NCBI GenBank assembly: GCA_965230195.1
Contig: OZ245997.1
Location: forward strand, 2,046,001-2,110,000
DNA length: 64,000 bases
Source: Putridiphycobacter sp965230195
GTDB lineage: Bacteria > Bacteroidota > Bacteroidia > Flavobacteriales_D > Crocinitomicaceae
Direction: 5' to 3'
Part shown: piece by piece, positions 60,324 to 64,000 of the stretch
Numbering within the stretch: position 1 is the first letter of the stretch
How the letters are laid out: every line of letters begins with the position of its first letter
Program-made: the position numbers and the translations under genes
Notes under the pieces: generated by a model
The model's input: the letters and a program-made list of their open reading frames with translations, nothing else
Database searches by the model: none
Told to the model about the DNA's origin: nothing

Positions 60324-63300
60324 TTACTCGAGTTTATAATCAAATACTTCCAGTTGGTCAATTTTTTTGATCAATTCTTTTTCAATGGCAACTTTCATGT
60401 TTCTTGAAGGCATCTTAAGTCGTGTTTTTGACTTGTGGTCCTGTAGGATAAATTTAAGTTGACAGGTGCCTGAATGGTCAGAAACCGCCATGTACAATTC
60501 ATCAATAATCATATCAGTTAAATCTGATTGTTCAACTGTAAGGGTTAAACATTTCGACCTTTTTTCTTTAACATCAGCCAGTAATTCTATTGAGCCGGGA
60601 GCAAACTCAAGTCCGTCTCCCCATTTTCTATTACCTACTTTACCGGTCATAAATATGAAAGTACCGATAGTTAGCAAATGCTTATATCTTAAGTAATTTT
60701 CTCCAAAAATAAATTGCTTGTTACTGTCAGTATAATCTTCAATTTCAAAAGTTCCGAAAGGTTTCCCATTTTTTGTGGTTCGGTGTTCTGCTGAGGTAAT
60801 GATACCGGCAATAAATAATTCTTTTCCGTTATTTTCTTCCAGTTTGTTTAAATCAGAAACACCATAGCCATTACAAAAGCTATTAATTTCAAGTTTATAA
60901 TCGTCCAGCGGGTGTCCCGAAATATAAACGCCTACCACTTCTTTTTCTTTACTCAACTGCGTTAAGGTTGGCCATTCAGCTGCCGGAGGAGGTTGAGGAA
61001 CTGGAATTTCCTCGGCAGAATCGCCTCCAAACATAGAAACCTGAGAGGAATCTGCATTTTCCTGGAATCGGGCACCATATTTTGTAACGGTCTCAATAAA
61101 AGCTCTTCCTTTCGAATCTTCGGTGAAAAATTGTGATCTTCTGATACTCTTAAATGAATCAAAACCACCGGCTAAAACCAGGTTTTCAAAAACTCTTTTA
61201 TTACATGTTCTTAAATCCACTCTGCAAGCCATATCGAATACAGAGGTATAAACCCCGTTTTCTTTTCTTTCGTTTACAATAGAATCAACAGGCTTACTTC
61301 CCACACCTTTAATGGCTCCCAGTCCAAATCGAATAGCACCTTCCTGGTTAACCGTAAACTTGTATTGAGATTCATTTACGTCTGGTCCCAATACCGGAAT
61401 TCCCGCCCGCTTACACTCTTCCATAAAAAAGGTCACCGTTTTAATGTCATTCATATTATTACTCAGTACCGAAGCCATATATTCGGCCGGATAATGGGCT
61501 TTTAAATAGGCAGTTTGATAGGCTACATAAGCATAACAGGTGGAGTGAGACTTATTAAAGGCATAAGAGGCAAATGCTTCCCAGTCAATCCACATTTTTT
61601 CCAGAGCTTTCCGGTTATGTCCGTTTGCTTCTCCCTGGTCGAGGAATTTTGGTTTCATTTTGGCCAGGAGGTCAATTTTTTTCTTACCCATTGCCTTTCG
61701 AAGGGTATCCGCTTCACCTTTCGAAAAGTTAGCCAGTTTTTGGGAGAGTAGCATTACCTGCTCCTGATAAACTGTAATTCCGTAAGTTTCTTCTAAATAC
61801 TCCTTATTGGCTTCAAGGTCATAAACAATTTCCTCTGTACCATGTTTACGTCTGATAAAAGAAGGAATGTATTCCAACGGACCAGGCCGGTATAATGCAT
61901 TCATTGCAATCAGATCGGCAAACACTGTTGGTTTCAGTTCTCTGAGGTATTTCTGCATTCCGGCAGATTCATATTGGAATACCCCTACCGTTTCTCCTTT
62001 TTGGAATAATTCATATGTTTTTTCATCATCCAGAGGAAATTCATCCGGCACCAATTCAATGCCGTGTCGTTCTTTAATAATTTTGACAGCATCTTTTATC
62101 AATGTTAATGTTTTCAATCCCAGGAAGTCCATTTTCAGAAGTCCTGCATCTTCGGCAACTGAGTTGTCAAACTGGGTACAGAACATTCCGGAGTCTTTAG
62201 CTAGTGCTACCGGAACAAAATCAGTGATATCTGACGGAGTAATAATAACCCCACAGGCATGAATACCAGTATTACGCATTGAACCTTCAAGTAATCTGGC
62301 CTGATTGACGACCTGAGCAGCAAGGTCATTTCCCCTTGCTGTACTTTTGAGTTCATTTGCTTTGGCAATGTCCTCCTGATTATTTCCCAGCTTTTCAGCC
62401 AGTTCAACTTCGTCAAGTCCAAATAGTTTGGCAAGTTTAATATCAGGAACCAATTTAGCTAAACGATCTGCTTCATGTAATGGTAAATCCAATGCTCTTG
62501 CCGTATCACGAATCGAGGACTTTGCGGCCATAGTACCATAGGTAATGATCTGCGCTACCTGATTCTCACCATATTTTTCAATTACCCAGTCAATTACATT
62601 TTGCCTTCCTTCATCATCAAAATCAATATCGATATCTGGCATTGAGACCCTTTCCGGATTCAGAAAACGCTCAAATAGTAAATCGTATTTAATAGGGTCT
62701 ATATTGGTAATTTCAACACAATAAGCTACTGCTGATCCGGCGGCTGATCCCCTTCCCGGACCAACTGAAACACCCATGTCTCTGGCTGCATGACAGAAAT
62801 CCTGTACAATCAAAAAATAACCGGGATAACCTGAATTGGCAATGGTTTGAAGTTCAAAATCTAATCGTTCTCTGACTTCATCATTGATTTCCCCCCATCT
62901 TTTTTTAGCACCTTCATAGGTTAAATGTCTGAGGTAATTGTTTTCACCTCTTTTTCCGCCATCAACATCATCTTGTGCATCCTGAAATTCCTCCGGAATA
63001 TCAAAATTAGGCAGCAAAATTTCCTGAGCTAACGGATATGGTTCACATTTGTCAACAATAGCTTTTGTATTTAAAATGGATTGCGGAATGTCCGCAAATA
63101 ATTCAACCATTTCTTCTGTTGCCTTAAAATAGTATTCCTCATTTTCTAACCCGTATCTGAATCCACGACCTCTTCCTTTTGGTGTAGATTTTAGTTCACC
63201 ATCTTTGATACACAATAAAATATCATGGGCTTCGGCATCACTTTTTTCACTATAGAAAGTATTATTTGTTGCTACCAGTTCAATACTATGTTTTTCGGCC

Positions 63301-64000
63301 AGGTTTAATAATACCTCATTAATTTTATCTTCTTCTTCAAGACCATGACGGATTAATTCAATGTACAAGTCTTCATTAAACTGAGACTTCCACCATAACA
63401 AAGCGTCTTCAGCTTGTTTTTCTCCAACATTAAGTATCAGTCCGGGAACTTCACCATTGGTTCCACCCGTCAGAACAATAATGTCTTCCTTAAACTCTTC
63501 AATTACTGACCGGTCAATTCTGGGAACATAATAAAAGCCTTTGGTAAATGCTATGGAAGACATTTTGGCAAGGTTCAGGTATCCGTTTTTATTTTTAGCC
63601 AGTAGAACCACCTGATAACCATTGTCTTTATTGCTTTTGTCCAGATGGTTTTTACATACATTAAATTCGCAACCAATAATGGGAGTAATGGGCTTGCCGT
63701 CAAAGGACTCTCCTTTTTCTTCTGCTTCTTTTCTTTGAGCCTCAACTGCTTTATTGTGATTTAGTGCTTCTCTTACAAAATGAAAAGCCGCCATCATATT
63801 TCCAGTGTCGGTCAATGCTACGCCATCCGATTTTAAATCAATTGCTTTTTTTACCAATTGCTTAATATTGGTTGTTGATTGTAAAATCGAGAATTGAGAA
63901 TGGTTATGTAAATGTGAGAAACTGGCATTCTTAAGTAATGCCTTATTAGCCTCCAGTTCAGATTTTGAAGGACCGTCTTTTTGTTTGACTTTGGCCTTTA
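60324..64000 (-). CDS. dnaE: DNA polymerase III alpha subunit, N-terminus beyond window
   Basis: About 1225 codons of the replicative polymerase, open at the right edge. Reading on from the first internal start at 63857 continues in frame through SFSHLHNHSQFSIL (the PHP domain, HxH motif) and a charged linker (KQKDGPSKSELEANKALLK) to base 64000. The PHP domain is followed by the polymerase core with GVSVGPGRGSAAGS, PDIDIDFDDEGRQ (catalytic aspartates), GIHACGVII, NALYRPGPLEYIP and SYAFNKSHSTCYA. The C-terminal OB-fold (IAGIITSAEHRTTKNG) comes next. The linker before PHP suggests a further N-terminal domain, as in Bacteroidota DnaE with a fused exonuclease. The stop converges with osmC. Confidence 0.95.
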   Translation of the reverse strand, partial: KAKVKQKDGPSKSELEANKALLKNASFSHLHNHSQFSILQSTTNIKQLVKKAIDLKSDGVALTDTGNMMAAFHFVREALNHNKAVEAQRKEAEEKGESFDGKPITPIIGCEFNVCKNHLDKSNKDNGYQVVLLAKNKNGYLNLAKMSSIAFTKGFYYVPRIDRSVIEEFKEDIIVLTGGTNGEVPGLILNVGEKQAEDALLWWKSQFNEDLYIELIRHGLEEEDKINEVLLNLAEKHSIELVATNNTFYSEKSDAEAHDILLCIKDGELKSTPKGRGRGFRYGLENEEYYFKATEEMVELFADIPQSILNTKAIVDKCEPYPLAQEILLPNFDIPEEFQDAQDDVDGGKRGENNYLRHLTYEGAKKRWGEINDEVRERLDFELQTIANSGYPGYFLIVQDFCHAARDMGVSVGPGRGSAAGSAVAYCVEITNIDPIKYDLLFERFLNPERVSMPDIDIDFDDEGRQNVIDWVIEKYGENQVAQIITYGTMAAKSSIRDTARALDLPLHEADRLAKLVPDIKLAKLFGLDEVELAEKLGNNQEDIAKANELKSTARGNDLAAQVVNQARLLEGSMRNTGIHACGVIITPSDITDFVPVALAKDSGMFCTQFDNSVAEDAGLLKMDFLGLKTLTLIKDAVKIIKERHGIELVPDEFPLDDEKTYELFQKGETVGVFQYESAGMQKYLRELKPTVFADLIAMNALYRPGPLEYIPSFIRRKHGTEEIVYDLEANKEYLEETYGITVYQEQVMLLSQKLANFSKGEADTLRKAMGKKKIDLLAKMKPKFLDQGEANGHNRKALEKMWIDWEAFASYAFNKSHSTCYAYVAYQTAYLKAHYPAEYMASVLSNNMNDIKTVTFFMEECKRAGIPVLGPDVNESQYKFTVNQEGAIRFGLGAIKGVGSKPVDSIVNERKENGVYTSVFDMACRVDLRTCNKRVFENLVLAGGFDSFKSIRRSQFFTEDSKGRAFIETVTKYGARFQENADSSQVSMFGGDSAEEIPVPQPPPAAEWPTLTQLSKEKEVVGVYISGHPLDDYKLEINSFCNGYGVSDLNKLEENNGKELFIAGIITSAEHRTTKNGKPFGTFEIEDYTDSNKQFIFGENYLRYKHLLTIGTFIFMTGKVGNRKWGDGLEFAPGSIELLADVKEKRSKCLTLTVEQSDLTDMIIDELYMAVSDHSGTCQLKFILQDHKSKTRLKMPSRNMKVAIEKELIKKIDQLEVFDYKLE

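Noticed and set aside
61867..62262. 131-codon plus-strand open frame within dnaE
   Set aside because: Antisense shadow of the polymerase core; no independent support.

Overview
The window is AT-rich and looks like the chromosome of a member of the Bacteroidota, probably a Flavobacteriales relative. The evidence is the presence of type IX secretion system (T9SS) cargo with type A C-terminal sorting domains, GEVEDY domains, a TonB-dependent receptor with a carboxypeptidase-like N-terminal domain, a LytTR regulator next to a propeller sensor kinase, a detached atpDC pair, promoters of the TAnnTTTG type, few Shine-Dalgarno sequences, and a DnaE whose N-terminus extends ahead of the PHP domain. 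I found no tRNA, rRNA, CRISPR array, insertion sequence or prophage. No gene-free gap exceeds 300 bases.

Region 1 (1-13.1 kb, minus strand): the start of phenylalanine hydroxylase and its partner pterin carbinolamine dehydratase, then a long sugar-nucleotide operon. In transcription order it holds a WbpE-type aminotransferase, UDP-glucose dehydrogenase, UDP-glucuronate decarboxylase, a 1288-residue T9SS cargo protein, WbpD-, WbpB- and WbpA-type enzymes, RmlB and a CpsB/YwqE-type phosphatase. WbpA/B/D/E make UDP-2,3-diacetamido-glucuronic acid, the sugar of the Wbp/Vim pathway that links T9SS cargo to the cell surface in Porphyromonas. A T9SS cargo gene inside this operon is therefore notable.

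Region 2 (13.1-18.8 kb): an outer-membrane protein with the Kdo transferase WaaA, an SRPBCC plus GyrI-like fusion, a TetR regulator with two matching operators and an adjacent alpha/beta hydrolase, and an AI-2E family permease.

Region 3 (18.8-24.3 kb): a SAM-I riboswitch precedes methionine synthase split into two genes. Between the halves lies a QueF-family gene that has lost the catalytic Cys and His. The AI-2E permease may be the last gene of this operon. gpsA follows.

Region 4 (24.5-38.8 kb): TonB-dependent receptor, murI, the envelope-assembly cluster uppS-bamA-ompH-ompH, atpDC, ribF overlapping a leucine-rich-repeat protein, a MurG-like glycosyltransferase with a heavy-metal-domain lipoprotein, and a PIN-PhoH ATPase.

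Region 5 (39.0-49.2 kb): a 2070-residue protein with an N-terminal barrel and about 19 Ig-like domains. Fourteen of these are encoded by seven in-register 546-bp units, four of them nearly identical. A LytTR response regulator and its LytS-like propeller kinase follow.

Region 6 (49.3-64 kb): a CaiB-type CoA transferase, a secreted lysyl-endopeptidase-like T9SS cargo, a WYL regulator, an NlpC/P60 hydrolase with a MORN-like lipoprotein, a conserved protein of unknown function, a flippase/FkbM/glycosyltransferase group, an OsmC protein, and most of DNA polymerase III alpha, which runs off the right edge.
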